64,000 nt of DNA from Pseudomonadota bacterium (GTDB lineage Bacteria; Pseudomonadota; Alphaproteobacteria; Rhizobiales; Hyphomicrobiaceae), in NCBI GenBank assembly GCA_023387235.1, contig JAEWIJ010000205.1, positions 1 through 64,000 of the forward strand, given 5' to 3'. The notes under the pieces were generated by a model. That model ran no database searches. It was not told where the DNA came from and worked only from the letters and a program-made list of their open reading frames with translations. The translations under genes were made by a program, and so were the position numbers. Numbering within the stretch: position 1 is the first letter of the stretch; every line of letters starts with the position of its first letter. Below are positions 1 to 8,174 of this stretch, one piece after another.

Positions 1-680
1 GGATGGCGCCGGAAACCGTTCTTCGGATGCAGCCGCGGATAAGGCATCCGCTCGACGGGATAGAGATCGAGGATGTCCTGCGGAACGGTCAGCGGGAAAT
101 GGGGCGCGACGAAGCCGATGTAGAGCACCCATGGGCGCTCGTTCTTCTCGCCGGCGGCTCGTGCGATCCAGTTCTCGGCCTCGGTTGCGATGCGGTCGTC
201 GTAGATGTTGTACTTCGACGTGCCCGGGCCGATCGGGTTCATCATGAGGTGCGCGCGTTCGCTGAAATTGGATTTGCCGTCGCGGAGCGCGCCCCAGACC
301 ATGCCGTAGCCGCCGTAGATGTGCATGGGGTGGTACTGGTGGTCGAAGCCTGTCGGGTCCTCGGCATTGCGATAGTGCAGCTTGCCGATGGAATCCACGC
401 GATGGCCGGTCTTCTGCAGCGCGTGCCCCCATCCCGGCACGGTGCCGTCGTAGGCCATGGCATTGTCCCACGTGCCGAGCTCGTGCACGTAGCGGCCCGT
501 CGCGAACGAGGCGCGCGAGGGCACGCATATCGGGCAGTTGCAATACGCGGCATCGAACAGCGTACCGCGCGCCGCGAGCCGGTCGAGGTTCGGTGTCTGT
601 ATGAACGGGTGGCCTGCTGCGCCCATGGCGCGCGGATGATGCTCATCCGACATGATGACTACGAGATTGTGGGGATGCAT
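1..680 (-). CDS. Sulfatase, partial (C-terminus outside the window)
   Basis: Type I sulfatase of the alkaline phosphatase fold, expected to hydrolyse a sulfate ester. Only the first 226 or so residues are present; the frame stays open to the left edge. The start at 680 gives MHPHNLVVIMSDEH, the usual beginning of the family, with the metal-binding Asp in SDEH. The formylglycine motif C-V-P-S-R lies about 50 residues in, followed by ATGRY. Further on, DSIGKLHYR and the histidine in APHFPL match the active-site regions of the sulfatase at 1695-3155, so the two are clear paralogs. It is the last visible gene of the operon, 33 nt downstream of the maturase gene, whose product would convert its cysteine to formylglycine. 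The substrate cannot be deduced. No strong ribosome binding site precedes 680. Confidence 0.88.
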   Translation of the reverse strand, partial: MHPHNLVVIMSDEHHPRAMGAAGHPFIQTPNLDRLAARGTLFDAAYCNCPICVPSRASFATGRYVHELGTWDNAMAYDGTVPGWGHALQKTGHRVDSIGKLHYRNAEDPTGFDHQYHPMHIYGGYGMVWGALRDGKSNFSERAHLMMNPIGPGTSKYNIYDDRIATEAENWIARAAGEKNERPWVLYIGFVAPHFPLTVPQDILDLYPVERMPYPRLHPKNGFRRH

Positions 681-713
681 CGCCTGTCCGTGATCTTGGA
701 GAGAGGGGTTTCG

Positions 714-1685
714 CTAAACGTCGAATGCGAGGCGAAAGCCGACATGCCCTGTCGAGCTGTCGGGACTGACGCCGGTGCGCGCCGCTATGCGATAGCGGTA
801 GCAGTACGATCGATGGCAGAGGTATGAGCCGCCCTTGAGAACGCGCTCCGCATTGGCCTGCGCCGCCTCGTTGCGCAGGCGCGCATGGCGCGCGAGCGAG
901 CGTACGCGGAACGCATCCGCGCACCATTCCCAGGCATTGCCGACCATGTTGAAGAGGCCGACGCTGTTCGGTGCGAAGCTGCCGACGGGAGCCGTGCCTG
1001 CGAAACCGTCCTTGCAGGCATTGTGCGTCGGAAATTCACCCTGCCAGATGTTGCAGGGTTGGAAGTCGCTGTCATCGGGCTCTCCATCGCCCCACGGAAA
1101 GCGCGCATCCTGAAGCGTGCCGCGCGCGGCGCATTCCCACTCCGCCTCGTCCGGCAACCGTCCGCCCGCCCAGGCCGCGAATGCCACGGCATCATTCCAC
1201 GACACGTGCACGACGGGATGATCGGCGCGGTCGGCAATCGAGGAGGCCGGTCCTTCGGGATGGCGCCAGCAGGCCCCATCGATCTTCCGCCACCACGTGG
1301 GCGCGCCGCTCATCGCCGGATCCGGCGGCGCGCTCGGCACGAAATCCTTGAACACGAGCGACCAGCCGAAACGCTCCGCGTCAGTGCGATAGGCCGTATC
1401 GCTCACGAACGCTGCAAACCATGCGTTGGTCACAGCGAATGGATCGATGGCGAACGGCTTGACCGCGACAACGCGCGAAGGGCTCTCTCCGTCCTGCGGC
1501 AGCGGACTGTCGTCCTCGCCGATCCTCACACGACGGCCGCCGTCGATGCGCACGGCGCGATCGGGTATGCGCGCCGCGCGGCTGCCGCCCGACGCACCCA
1601 CCGGCAAATTCGCCTGACCGCGCGAAAGGCCCGTGCTGCAGCACGTTCCGGTCGCGGTCGCGGCGTTCGTTGGCGGTTGATCCAA
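714..1685 (-). CDS. Formylglycine-generating enzyme (sulfatase maturase)
   Basis: FGE/SUMF1-family protein of 323 residues that oxidises the active-site cysteine of sulfatases to formylglycine in an aerobic, copper-dependent reaction. Family hallmarks are visible: HVSWNDAVAF, GRLPDEAEWECAARG, FPWGD, GNAWEWCAD and, near the C-terminus, KGGSYLCHRSYCYRYR. In the last motif both cysteines of the redox pair of true FGEs are kept, which argues for a real maturase rather than a non-catalytic relative. The start is a TTG at 1685, preceded by AGGAAGG at a 4-nt distance, and it begins 9 nt after the stop of the upstream sulfatase gene, so the two are probably coupled. No signal peptide is evident, which suggests cytoplasmic maturation before any export. 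It lies between two sulfatase genes that both carry the CxPxR target motif. Confidence 0.93.
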   Translation of the reverse strand: MDQPPTNAATATGTCCSTGLSRGQANLPVGASGGSRAARIPDRAVRIDGGRRVRIGEDDSPLPQDGESPSRVVAVKPFAIDPFAVTNAWFAAFVSDTAYRTDAERFGWSLVFKDFVPSAPPDPAMSGAPTWWRKIDGACWRHPEGPASSIADRADHPVVHVSWNDAVAFAAWAGGRLPDEAEWECAARGTLQDARFPWGDGEPDDSDFQPCNIWQGEFPTHNACKDGFAGTAPVGSFAPNSVGLFNMVGNAWEWCADAFRVRSLARHARLRNEAAQANAERVLKGGSYLCHRSYCYRYRIAARTGVSPDSSTGHVGFRLAFDV

Positions 1686-1694
1686 GTTGCCTTC

Positions 1695-3155
1695 CTAGTT
1701 GTAGACCGGCTTGGTTCCCGGCACGGGCGAATAGCCGAAGCTCCCTTTAGCGAGAATGGCCTCTCGTCCGCCGAAGGCGGCGATCTTCGCGCCTTGATCC
1801 TTGCGCGCCTGCGCGTCTGCCGCTTCCGGATCGACGATCTTGCGCAAAGCCGCCTCGCAGTCCGCGACGAAGCCCTGGTACCCCGCATCCTGGCCGAGAT
1901 CGCGCGTCTCGTAGGGATCGGCTTCGAGGTCGAAGAGCTGCGGCGGCATGCCGACGTAGTAGACGTACTTGAACCTGCCGTGCCGGATCATGAAGGTGCC
2001 GGTAGCCGAGCCTGCGGCGTGATACTCGCTGAGCACCGTGCGCGGCGCTGCCTTGCCGCTGACGATGTCGAGGAGCGGCGCGCCCGGCAATTCCGCATCA
2101 TCGGGATGTGGCGGCAAACCGGCGCAATCGATGATGGTCGGAAAGCAGTCGACGAGCGTCACGGGCTCGCGGCACACGACACCTTGCGGCACATCGGGTC
2201 CGGCCATGATCATCGGCACGGCCGCGGCCTCCTCGTACATGTTCGACTTGCCCCAGAGGCCGCGCGTGCCGAGGTTGTCGCCGTGATCGCTCGTGTAGAT
2301 GACGCGCGTGTCGCCATCGAGGCCATTGTCCTCCAATGCCTTCATCAGCCGCCCGACGTTGTTGTCGACGAAGCTGACGAGCCCGTAGTAGGCGGCAATG
2401 GCTTTGCGCACCTTGCTCGGATCGTCAAAGCCCTGATCGTAGATCTGGCAGGCGCGCATAGCCTTCACGTACGGATGATCGGGTCGTTCGGCTTCGTCAT
2501 AGAGGCCCGGCCACGGCACCTTGTCCTCGGGATAGAGATTGTACCATTCGGGCCGCGCGATCAGCGGGAAGTGCGGGCAGACGAGCGACACGAAAAGCGT
2601 CCAGGGCTTGTCGTCCTTTTTCGCGCCGCGTTCGCGCAGCCATTCCTCGGCGGCAGCCGTGATGCGATCGTCGTAGCCTTGATAAGTGGAGTCGCCGCAG
2701 CCCGCGTCCGCCGCGAGCCGCAGCGCGGCTTTCCGCGGCGGCGGTGGATCGCGCAGCATCCCGATCGGATCGCCGATGCCTTCCACCACGTGCAGGGGCA
2801 TATGCTCCTTGGTGAAGCCATTGTCCTCGTCGGCGCTGCGGAAGTGCAGCTTGCCGATCGAATCGACGCGATGGCCGGCAGCCTTCAGCCGGTGCGCCCA
2901 TGACGGCACGGTGCCGTCATAGGGGTTGCCGTTATCCCAGAAGCGGATGTCGTGCACGTACCGCCCCGTCTGAAAGCTCGCCCGTGACGGCACGCAGATC
3001 GGCGAATTGCAGTAGGCATCCGTGAAGTGCACGCCGCTCGCCGCCAGGCGATCGAGATTGGGCGTGCGGATCAGCGGATTGCCGTTGCACCCGAGCACGC
3101 GCTTGCTGTGCTCGTCGGACATGATGAACAGCAGATTCCTGGGCTTCTTGCTCAT
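1695..3155 (-). CDS. Sulfatase (arylsulfatase/choline-sulfatase-like)
   Basis: Complete 486-residue type I sulfatase. The N-terminus has FIMSDEH with metal-binding Asp; C-V-P-S-R followed by ASFQTGR, about residue 53, is the formylglycine site; DSIGKLHF and CPHFPL supply lysine and histidine of the active site; and TSDHGDNLG near residue 290 contains the second Asp/His metal cluster. No signal peptide is seen, so it probably acts in the cytoplasm on substrate brought in by the adjacent importer. It starts 9 nt after the ATPase stop and its product should be activated by the downstream FGE. Choline sulfatase, phosphonate monoesterase or another sulfate-ester hydrolase are all possible; the sequence does not settle the substrate. 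Confidence 0.93.
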   Translation of the reverse strand: MSKKPRNLLFIMSDEHSKRVLGCNGNPLIRTPNLDRLAASGVHFTDAYCNSPICVPSRASFQTGRYVHDIRFWDNGNPYDGTVPSWAHRLKAAGHRVDSIGKLHFRSADEDNGFTKEHMPLHVVEGIGDPIGMLRDPPPPRKAALRLAADAGCGDSTYQGYDDRITAAAEEWLRERGAKKDDKPWTLFVSLVCPHFPLIARPEWYNLYPEDKVPWPGLYDEAERPDHPYVKAMRACQIYDQGFDDPSKVRKAIAAYYGLVSFVDNNVGRLMKALEDNGLDGDTRVIYTSDHGDNLGTRGLWGKSNMYEEAAAVPMIMAGPDVPQGVVCREPVTLVDCFPTIIDCAGLPPHPDDAELPGAPLLDIVSGKAAPRTVLSEYHAAGSATGTFMIRHGRFKYVYYVGMPPQLFDLEADPYETRDLGQDAGYQGFVADCEAALRKIVDPEAADAQARKDQGAKIAAFGGREAILAKGSFGYSPVPGTKPVYN

Positions 3156-3164
3156 GGGCTGACC

Positions 3165-4250
3165 CTATTGGCTCATGTCGCCCTGCATGGCGACGCACTC
3201 GGTGATCGGGACGATGAGATGGACGTCGGCGCCGGGCTCGAACGTCTGCTGGCGATCGCCCTGAACGCGCATGAGCGATCCGCCGACGTCGATCTGATGG
3301 TCGACGATATTGCCGAGGAACGTGCTTTCGACGAGCTTGCCCGTGAGCACGTTGCTGCCGGCCACGGGTGCGGCCTCGCCGAGGCGGATGGCCTCCGGCC
3401 TGATGGCGACGACGATCGCACCGCGCGGATCGATGCCGTCGCTCGTGCAGGCGTTGATCGTCTGCTCGCCGATGCGCACGCGGGCGCTCGTGCCTTGCCG
3501 CTCGACGAGCGTCGCCGGGACCTTGTTGACCAGCCCCATGAAGTCGGCGACGAAGATATTGGCCGGCCGCTCGTAGACATCGCGCGGCGAGCCCACCTGC
3601 TGCACGGTGCCCTGGTTGAAGACGACGATGCGATCGGACAGCGCCATGGCTTCCGCCTGATCGTGCGTCACGTAGATGAAGGTGATGCCCGTCCGGCGCT
3701 GGAGGGTCTTGAGCTCGGTGCGCATGCGCTCGCGCAGCTTGGCGTCGAGGTTGGAGAGCGGCTCATCGAGCAGAAGAATCGAGGGCTCGACAACGAGTGA
3801 GCGCGCGAGCGCGACGCGCTGCTGCTGGCCGCCCGAGAGCTGGCCCGGATGGCGGTTCTCGAGGCCGCTCAGCCCTACGGCATCGAGGATGCGCGCCACG
3901 CGCTCGCCGACCTCGGCGCGGTTCACCTTCAGCAGGCGAAGGCCGAAGGCCACATTCTCGAACACGGACATGTGCGGCCAGACGGCGTAGTTCTGGAACA
4001 CCATGCCCATGCGCCGGTGCTCCGGCGGGACGACGGCCTGCCCGGAGGAGAGCAGCTTGCCGGCAACGTGGATCGTGCCCTTGTCGGGCGTGAGAAAGCC
4101 CGCGAGCGTCCGCAGCATCGTCGTCTTGCCGCAGCCGGATGGCCCGAGGAACGTCACGAACTCGCGCTCCTCGATTGCGAGTTCGATGCCGCTCAGGGCC
4201 TTGAAGTTACCGAAGCGCTTGTCGACGCCCGCGATATCTATGAATGCCAT
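3165..4250 (-). CDS. ABC transporter ATP-binding protein (FbpC/PotA-type)
   Basis: ATPase subunit of 361 residues energising the importer formed with the upstream permease and binding protein. Walker A is GPSGCGKT (about residue 38), the signature is LSGGQQQR, and Walker B is [12 protein letters not shown] followed by the H-loop FIYVTHDQ. The C-terminal third is a TOBE-like regulatory domain ([13 protein letters not shown]). The frame extends 134 residues further upstream, but that part only overlaps the permease gene in another frame and is Arg/Ser-rich nonsense. I therefore take the ATG at 4250 ([13 protein letters not shown]), 4 nt after the permease stop, typical operon spacing. Family members carry iron(III), thiamine, polyamines or organic anions; linkage to sulfatases suggests a sulfated organic compound here. 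Confidence 0.93.
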   Translation of the reverse strand: MAFIDIAGVDKRFGNFKALSGIELAIEEREFVTFLGPSGCGKTTMLRTLAGFLTPDKGTIHVAGKLLSSGQAVVPPEHRRMGMVFQNYAVWPHMSVFENVAFGLRLLKVNRAEVGERVARILDAVGLSGLENRHPGQLSGGQQQRVALARSLVVEPSILLLDEPLSNLDAKLRERMRTELKTLQRRTGITFIYVTHDQAEAMALSDRIVVFNQGTVQQVGSPRDVYERPANIFVADFMGLVNKVPATLVERQGTSARVRIGEQTINACTSDGIDPRGAIVVAIRPEAIRLGEAAPVAGSNVLTGKLVESTFLGNIVDHQIDVGGSLMRVQGDRQQTFEPGADVHLIVPITECVAMQGDMSQ

Positions 4251-4254
4251 CGTG

Positions 4255-5997
4255 TCAGCCTCGCGCTGCGGGAGTTTCGCCGGACGACAAGCTCGAGCCG
4301 GAGAGCCAGCTGACCACCGCGGCGAGCGTGAGCACGACAACGATCGTGAAGACCGCCAGCGCGGATACGACTTCGAGCTGGCCGAGATCGTTGAGTCGGT
4401 AGATCGCGATGGCGATCGTCTCCGTGCCGCCGGTGTAGAGAAGGATCGTGGCGCTGAGCTCGCCGAATGCCGGAATGAACACGAGCAGGAACGCGACGAG
4501 CAGCCCCGGGCGCGACAGCGGTATGAGAATGCGCCGGATCGTGTGGAGCCATGAGGCGCCGGTGATGCGGCCGGCCTCCTCGAGCGAGGGATCGATCTGG
4601 CGGAAAGTCGCGTTGGCGCTGCGCGTGGCGAGCGGAATGAAGCGCGCGACATAGGCGGCGAGCAGGATCCAGAGCGTACCGTAGATGGGGATCGGCAGCC
4701 GTATGAAAGCCAGCAGCACGCCGACGGCCATGACCGTTCCGGGGAGCCCGAGCGGAAGGATGGCGAGATAGTCGAGCAGGCGCCGCCCGCGAACGGTCGT
4801 GCGCAGATCCAGGTACGCGACAGCCGCGCCGATCACCACTGCAATGGCGGCCGCCGATGTCGCGAGCTTGAAGCTGTTGATGATGCCGCGCACGGCGACT
4901 TGGTCGAAGAACAGGGCCGTGTGGAAGTGCTCGAGCGTGAGGTTGCTGAGCGACAGCGGATCGGTCCAGCTCTTCGAGAACGCGTTCAGGGTCAGGATGC
5001 CGACCGGCGCGATGGCGCTGAAGAACACGATCGTCAGGCAGAACGCCAGGAGCGCCCACCGTGCCGGGCCGAGATCGAGGATCTGGGTCCGCACGCCCTT
5101 TCCGCTGACGGTGATGTAGGAGCGGCGCTCCAGATAGCCGCGCTGCAGCGCCAGTCCGGCGACGGTCAGGAAGACCAGGACGAGAGAGAGTGCCGAGGCT
5201 TCGGCCCAGCGTGGCGGGTAGCTTCCGATCGTGGCGTAGATGCGCGTCGGCAGGAACGTGATCTGCGCCGGCGTGCCGATAATGGCCTGGGGACCGAACA
5301 GCGCGAGTGAATCGATGGCCGACAGCAGCGCTCCGCCCGTGATCGCCGGCGCCACCAGCGGAAGGTTGATCCGCAGCGTCGTCTGCCAGCGCTTTGCACC
5401 GAGCACCTGCGCCGACTCTTCGAGCGAGGCATCGACCGATTTCAAGGCGCTGTAGGTCAGGAAGTACGTGAAGGCGAACACGTGAATCCCGATGACGAAG
5501 ATCACGCCCGGCATGCTGAAGATGTTGAGCGGCCCGGTTTCGAAGCCGAACAGCCCCTGCAGCAGGCGATTGAAGTGACCAGCCTCCGGCCCGAGCAGGA
5601 AGATGTAGGCGAGCGCCGTGAGATACGGCGGCATGATGTAGGAAAGCGCCACCAGCGCATGGATCACATAGCGCAGCGGCATGTTGGTGCGTGATGTGGC
5701 CCAGGCGAGCGGCACGCCGATCAGCACGCTCATGATCCCCGTGCCGAGTGCGAGCTGCAGCGTATTGACCAGCGCCGCGTAATTCTGCGGCCGCGTGAAC
5801 GCGCGCTGGAGGTCCTCGAAGCCGAGCGACTGCGGGACGCCGAGCGAGCCGAGGAACAGCCACAGCAGCGGGTATCCGACGAGAAAGAGCAGCAATGCGA
5901 TTGCAAAGCCCAGAACCAGGCCCTGGAAGCTTATCCTGCTCGCGGCTCGGCGCCCGTGTGCGCGATCGGCAACGGTGGCGGATGCGGTCGTTTGCAT
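4255..5997 (-). CDS. ABC transporter permease, two fused membrane domains (FbpB/ThiP-type)
   Basis: Inner-membrane permease of 580 residues made of two BPD_transp_1 domains in one chain, as in the FbpB/SfuB and ThiP families. About twelve hydrophobic segments are visible. Each half carries its own ATPase-coupling EAA loop: EESAQVLGAKRW near residue 190 and EEAGRITGASWL near residue 480. One such chain replaces a permease heterodimer, consistent with the single permease gene here. It starts 32 nt after the binding-protein stop, across a hairpin at 6012-6032, and ends 4 nt before the ATPase start. The two halves differ in sequence, so this is an old fusion and not a recent duplication. Confidence 0.92.
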   Translation of the reverse strand: MQTTASATVADRAHGRRAASRISFQGLVLGFAIALLLFLVGYPLLWLFLGSLGVPQSLGFEDLQRAFTRPQNYAALVNTLQLALGTGIMSVLIGVPLAWATSRTNMPLRYVIHALVALSYIMPPYLTALAYIFLLGPEAGHFNRLLQGLFGFETGPLNIFSMPGVIFVIGIHVFAFTYFLTYSALKSVDASLEESAQVLGAKRWQTTLRINLPLVAPAITGGALLSAIDSLALFGPQAIIGTPAQITFLPTRIYATIGSYPPRWAEASALSLVLVFLTVAGLALQRGYLERRSYITVSGKGVRTQILDLGPARWALLAFCLTIVFFSAIAPVGILTLNAFSKSWTDPLSLSNLTLEHFHTALFFDQVAVRGIINSFKLATSAAAIAVVIGAAVAYLDLRTTVRGRRLLDYLAILPLGLPGTVMAVGVLLAFIRLPIPIYGTLWILLAAYVARFIPLATRSANATFRQIDPSLEEAGRITGASWLHTIRRILIPLSRPGLLVAFLLVFIPAFGELSATILLYTGGTETIAIAIYRLNDLGQLEVVSALAVFTIVVVLTLAAVVSWLSGSSLSSGETPAARG

Positions 5998-6011
5998 TCG
6001 TTATTATTCCC

Positions 6012-6032
6012 TGATGCGGATCGCCCGCATCA
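6012..6032 (-). other. Hairpin at the binding-protein/permease junction
   Basis: Perfect 8-bp inverted repeat (TGATGCGG/CCGCATCA, 5-nt loop) that includes the stop codon of the solute-binding-protein gene and lies just before the permease start. No U-run follows, so a simple intrinsic terminator is unlikely. In many importer operons such a stem protects or partly ends the abundant binding-protein transcript; that role is inferred here. Confidence 0.5.
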
Positions 6033-7079
6033 ATTGCCCCACTCGCCGCCGAATGTTGCGGCCAGGCGGTCGAGGATCTCGGGCTTGTTCTTCTTGTACT
6101 CGGCGTGATTGAGCGTCATGAGCTTGAGCTTCGAGAGCGGCATGCTGCCTTCCGGCGGTGCAACGTCGGTACGGCTCGAGTACTTGCCGCCGTCGACGAG
6201 AATCGCCTGCCCCTCGGGACCCATCCACCACTCGTAGTAGAGCGCGGCGGCGTGCGGCCGCGCCGAGTTCTTCAACAGTCCGCAAGCACCCACTTCCGTC
6301 GGAACGCCTTCCGCCGGGAACAGGTAGTCCGTGGGTTTTCCCTGGCGCTTCGACCGCCAGGCGATGTTGTCGTTCTGCAGGAAGCCCGCACCGCGTTCGC
6401 CACGCTCGACGACCTGCGCGATGACTTGCGGCGTTTGCACGCGCAGTGGCTTGGTCGCCGCCAGCTTCTTCAGCAGATCCCAGCCGAAATTGTTCGCGAG
6501 CGTAAATAGGCGCGGTGCGCCGTCGCCTGAGGAGCTCGAGAAATAGACGAGGCGGCCGCTGGCCTTCGTCAGATCTTCCCAGGTCGCGGGCGGTGTCGCG
6601 CCGAACTCCTTGGTATTGTAGTGGATGACCGCCTGCGTCAGCCGGTCGGCAATCCAGGTGCCGTCGGGATCGCGTAGCTCCTTGGCGATCGGATCCATGG
6701 CGGTCGTCTTGAACGGCTTGAGCAGGCCGCGCTCTTTCATCAGCATGAGGCCGGCGACGTCGGAGGCGTCGACCATGTCGGCCTGCGATCTGCCGGCATC
6801 GGCTTCGGCGAGCACCTTTCCGGTGACGTCGGACGAGCCGCCGCGGAAGTACTGCACCTCGATGCCGTACTTCTTCTTGAAGGCGGCGTTGATCGCGTCC
6901 ACGATCTGCGTGTCGAGGCTCGTATAGAGGACGACCTTGCCTTCGGCCTTGGCCTTCTCGACGTCGATCTGGCTGGCTTCCGAGGGACCCGCTGCCTGGC
7001 TCCAGGCGTGATGCGCTATGAACGGAGCTGATCCGGCCGCGGCCAATCCTTTGAGTACCGAGCGTCGCCCCATTCTCAT
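6030..7079 (-). CDS. ABC transporter solute-binding protein (family 1, Tat-type signal)
   Basis: Periplasmic binding protein of 349 residues, the recognition subunit of the importer. The start at 7079 (MRMGRRSVLKG) is chosen because AGGAGG stands at 7087-7092, 7 nt upstream, and because it yields a twin-arginine-like signal (GRRSVLKG, then Ala-rich stretch and SQA). The mature part resembles iron(III)/spermidine-type binding proteins: VVLYTSLDTQIVDAI, the RGGSSDV region, and late GQAILVDGGKYSSR. Tat export would mean the protein folds before crossing the membrane. First gene of the minus-strand operon and divergent from the LysR gene. The ligand is unknown; operon content suggests a sulfate ester. 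Confidence 0.9.
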   Translation of the reverse strand: MRMGRRSVLKGLAAAGSAPFIAHHAWSQAAGPSEASQIDVEKAKAEGKVVLYTSLDTQIVDAINAAFKKKYGIEVQYFRGGSSDVTGKVLAEADAGRSQADMVDASDVAGLMLMKERGLLKPFKTTAMDPIAKELRDPDGTWIADRLTQAVIHYNTKEFGATPPATWEDLTKASGRLVYFSSSSGDGAPRLFTLANNFGWDLLKKLAATKPLRVQTPQVIAQVVERGERGAGFLQNDNIAWRSKRQGKPTDYLFPAEGVPTEVGACGLLKNSARPHAAALYYEWWMGPEGQAILVDGGKYSSRTDVAPPEGSMPLSKLKLMTLNHAEYKKNKPEILDRLAATFGGEWGN

Positions 7080-7200
7080 TGTCGTTCCTCCTGGCAATAT
7101 TTGTTCGCGAGCGCTTAAGCCGCCGCCGATGGGCAGGGATGCACTGTGTTTGGTTGCCATATTCGTGGAGCACTTGCCTGAACGCGACAAGTGACGCAAA

Positions 7201-7225
7201 GTCTCTCAATCCATGACTGAGAGAC
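7201..7225. promoter_or_regulatory. Perfect dyad between the lysR gene and the importer operon
   Basis: GTCTCTCA, 9 nt, TGAGAGAC: a perfect 8-bp inverted repeat ending 6 nt before the lysR start and about 120 nt from the divergent operon. Its place and symmetry fit an autoregulatory LysR operator; the spacing is not the textbook T-N11-A, so binding is inferred. Confidence 0.45.
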
Positions 7226-7231
7226 ATAGAT

Positions 7232-8137
7232 ATGGACTACCGGCAGCTCCAACTATTTCTCGCAACTGCGGAACGCTTGAACCTTAGCCACGCGGCCGAG
7301 GCCATGAGCATGACGCAGTCGGGCCTCTCCAAGAGCATGCACCGCTTGCAGCAGGAAATCGGCACGCCTCTCTATCACCGGCGGGGGCGCGGTATCGAGC
7401 TGACGGAGTCCGGCCGCGCGCTCGCCAAGCACGCCCGTTTGATCGAGAGCCAGCTCGCGGATGCGCGGTTCGAGGTCATCGGGATCGCCAGCGGAAGATT
7501 TGGGCAGGCCCGGATCGGCGCGGGACCCTCGTGGCTCAGCCGCCATCTGCCGGCCGCGATCGCACGCGTCATGGAATTGAACGCCAACATCCGGTTCACC
7601 GTCGACACGGGCTTTCCGCACCGGCTCATCCAGCGTCTGCGGCAAGGCGAGCTCGATGTCGTCATTGGTGCGCTTCCGGATAACCGGGTGGATCCCGATC
7701 TTCGCTTTTCACGCCTGACTGCGGACGTCATCAAGGTCATAGGCCGCAAGGACCATCCGCTGCTGAAGAAGCCGGAGCGTTCGCTCGTCGACTATGCGAA
7801 CCAGCGCTGGGTTCTTCCCGGCCCGCACGAGCTCATTCGGCAGCGCCTCGTGCAGGTCCTGGCGCAAGCAGGTCTTCCCGAGCCGGTGATCGGCGTCGAA
7901 ACGGACTCGCTCTCCCTGAAGCTTGCCATGCTCAAGGAATCGGACTGCATCGGCATGCTGACCACGCAGACCCTTCGCCTTTACAGCGCGCAAGGCATCG
8001 TTCCCATCGAGCACCCCCAGCTCCAGTTTCGCCGCGAGGCCGGCATCATCCGCCGCCGATACGCGCACATGTCGCCATCGGTGAAGCTGCTGGCGGCGGA
8101 GTTGCGCAAAGCTGCCGTGAAATACGGCCCGACCTGA
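7232..8137 (+). CDS. LysR-family transcriptional regulator
   Basis: 301 residues. The N-terminal winged helix-turn-helix (residues 1-60: YRQLQLFLATAE, AAEAMSMTQSGLSKSM, LEQ-like LQQEIG) is typical of LysR. The effector-binding domain follows from about residue 90 (GQARIGAGPSW, GELDVVIGALPD, DSLSLKLAMLKESD). It is divergent from the importer/sulfatase operon, the usual arrangement for a LysR activator of the neighbouring operon. A perfect dyad immediately upstream of its start suggests autoregulation. The inducer is probably the transported compound or a breakdown product (inference). Confidence 0.93.
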   Translation: MDYRQLQLFLATAERLNLSHAAEAMSMTQSGLSKSMHRLQQEIGTPLYHRRGRGIELTESGRALAKHARLIESQLADARFEVIGIASGRFGQARIGAGPSWLSRHLPAAIARVMELNANIRFTVDTGFPHRLIQRLRQGELDVVIGALPDNRVDPDLRFSRLTADVIKVIGRKDHPLLKKPERSLVDYANQRWVLPGPHELIRQRLVQVLAQAGLPEPVIGVETDSLSLKLAMLKESDCIGMLTTQTLRLYSAQGIVPIEHPQLQFRREAGIIRRRYAHMSPSVKLLAAELRKAAVKYGPT

Positions 8138-8174
8138 GCTGGGCGCAAACGTAACCGACCGCGCGGCCAATGAC

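Noticed and set aside
885..2903. Long plus-strand reading frame opposite the FGE and sulfatase genes
   Set aside because: Composition is Arg/Ala/His-rich with no domain signature; it is the antisense shadow of two clearly recognisable genes, typical of GC-rich DNA.
4251..4652. 134-residue N-terminal extension of the importer ATPase
   Set aside because: It overlaps the permease gene in another frame and is Arg/Ser/Pro-rich; the ATG at 4250 starts exactly at the ATPase fold.
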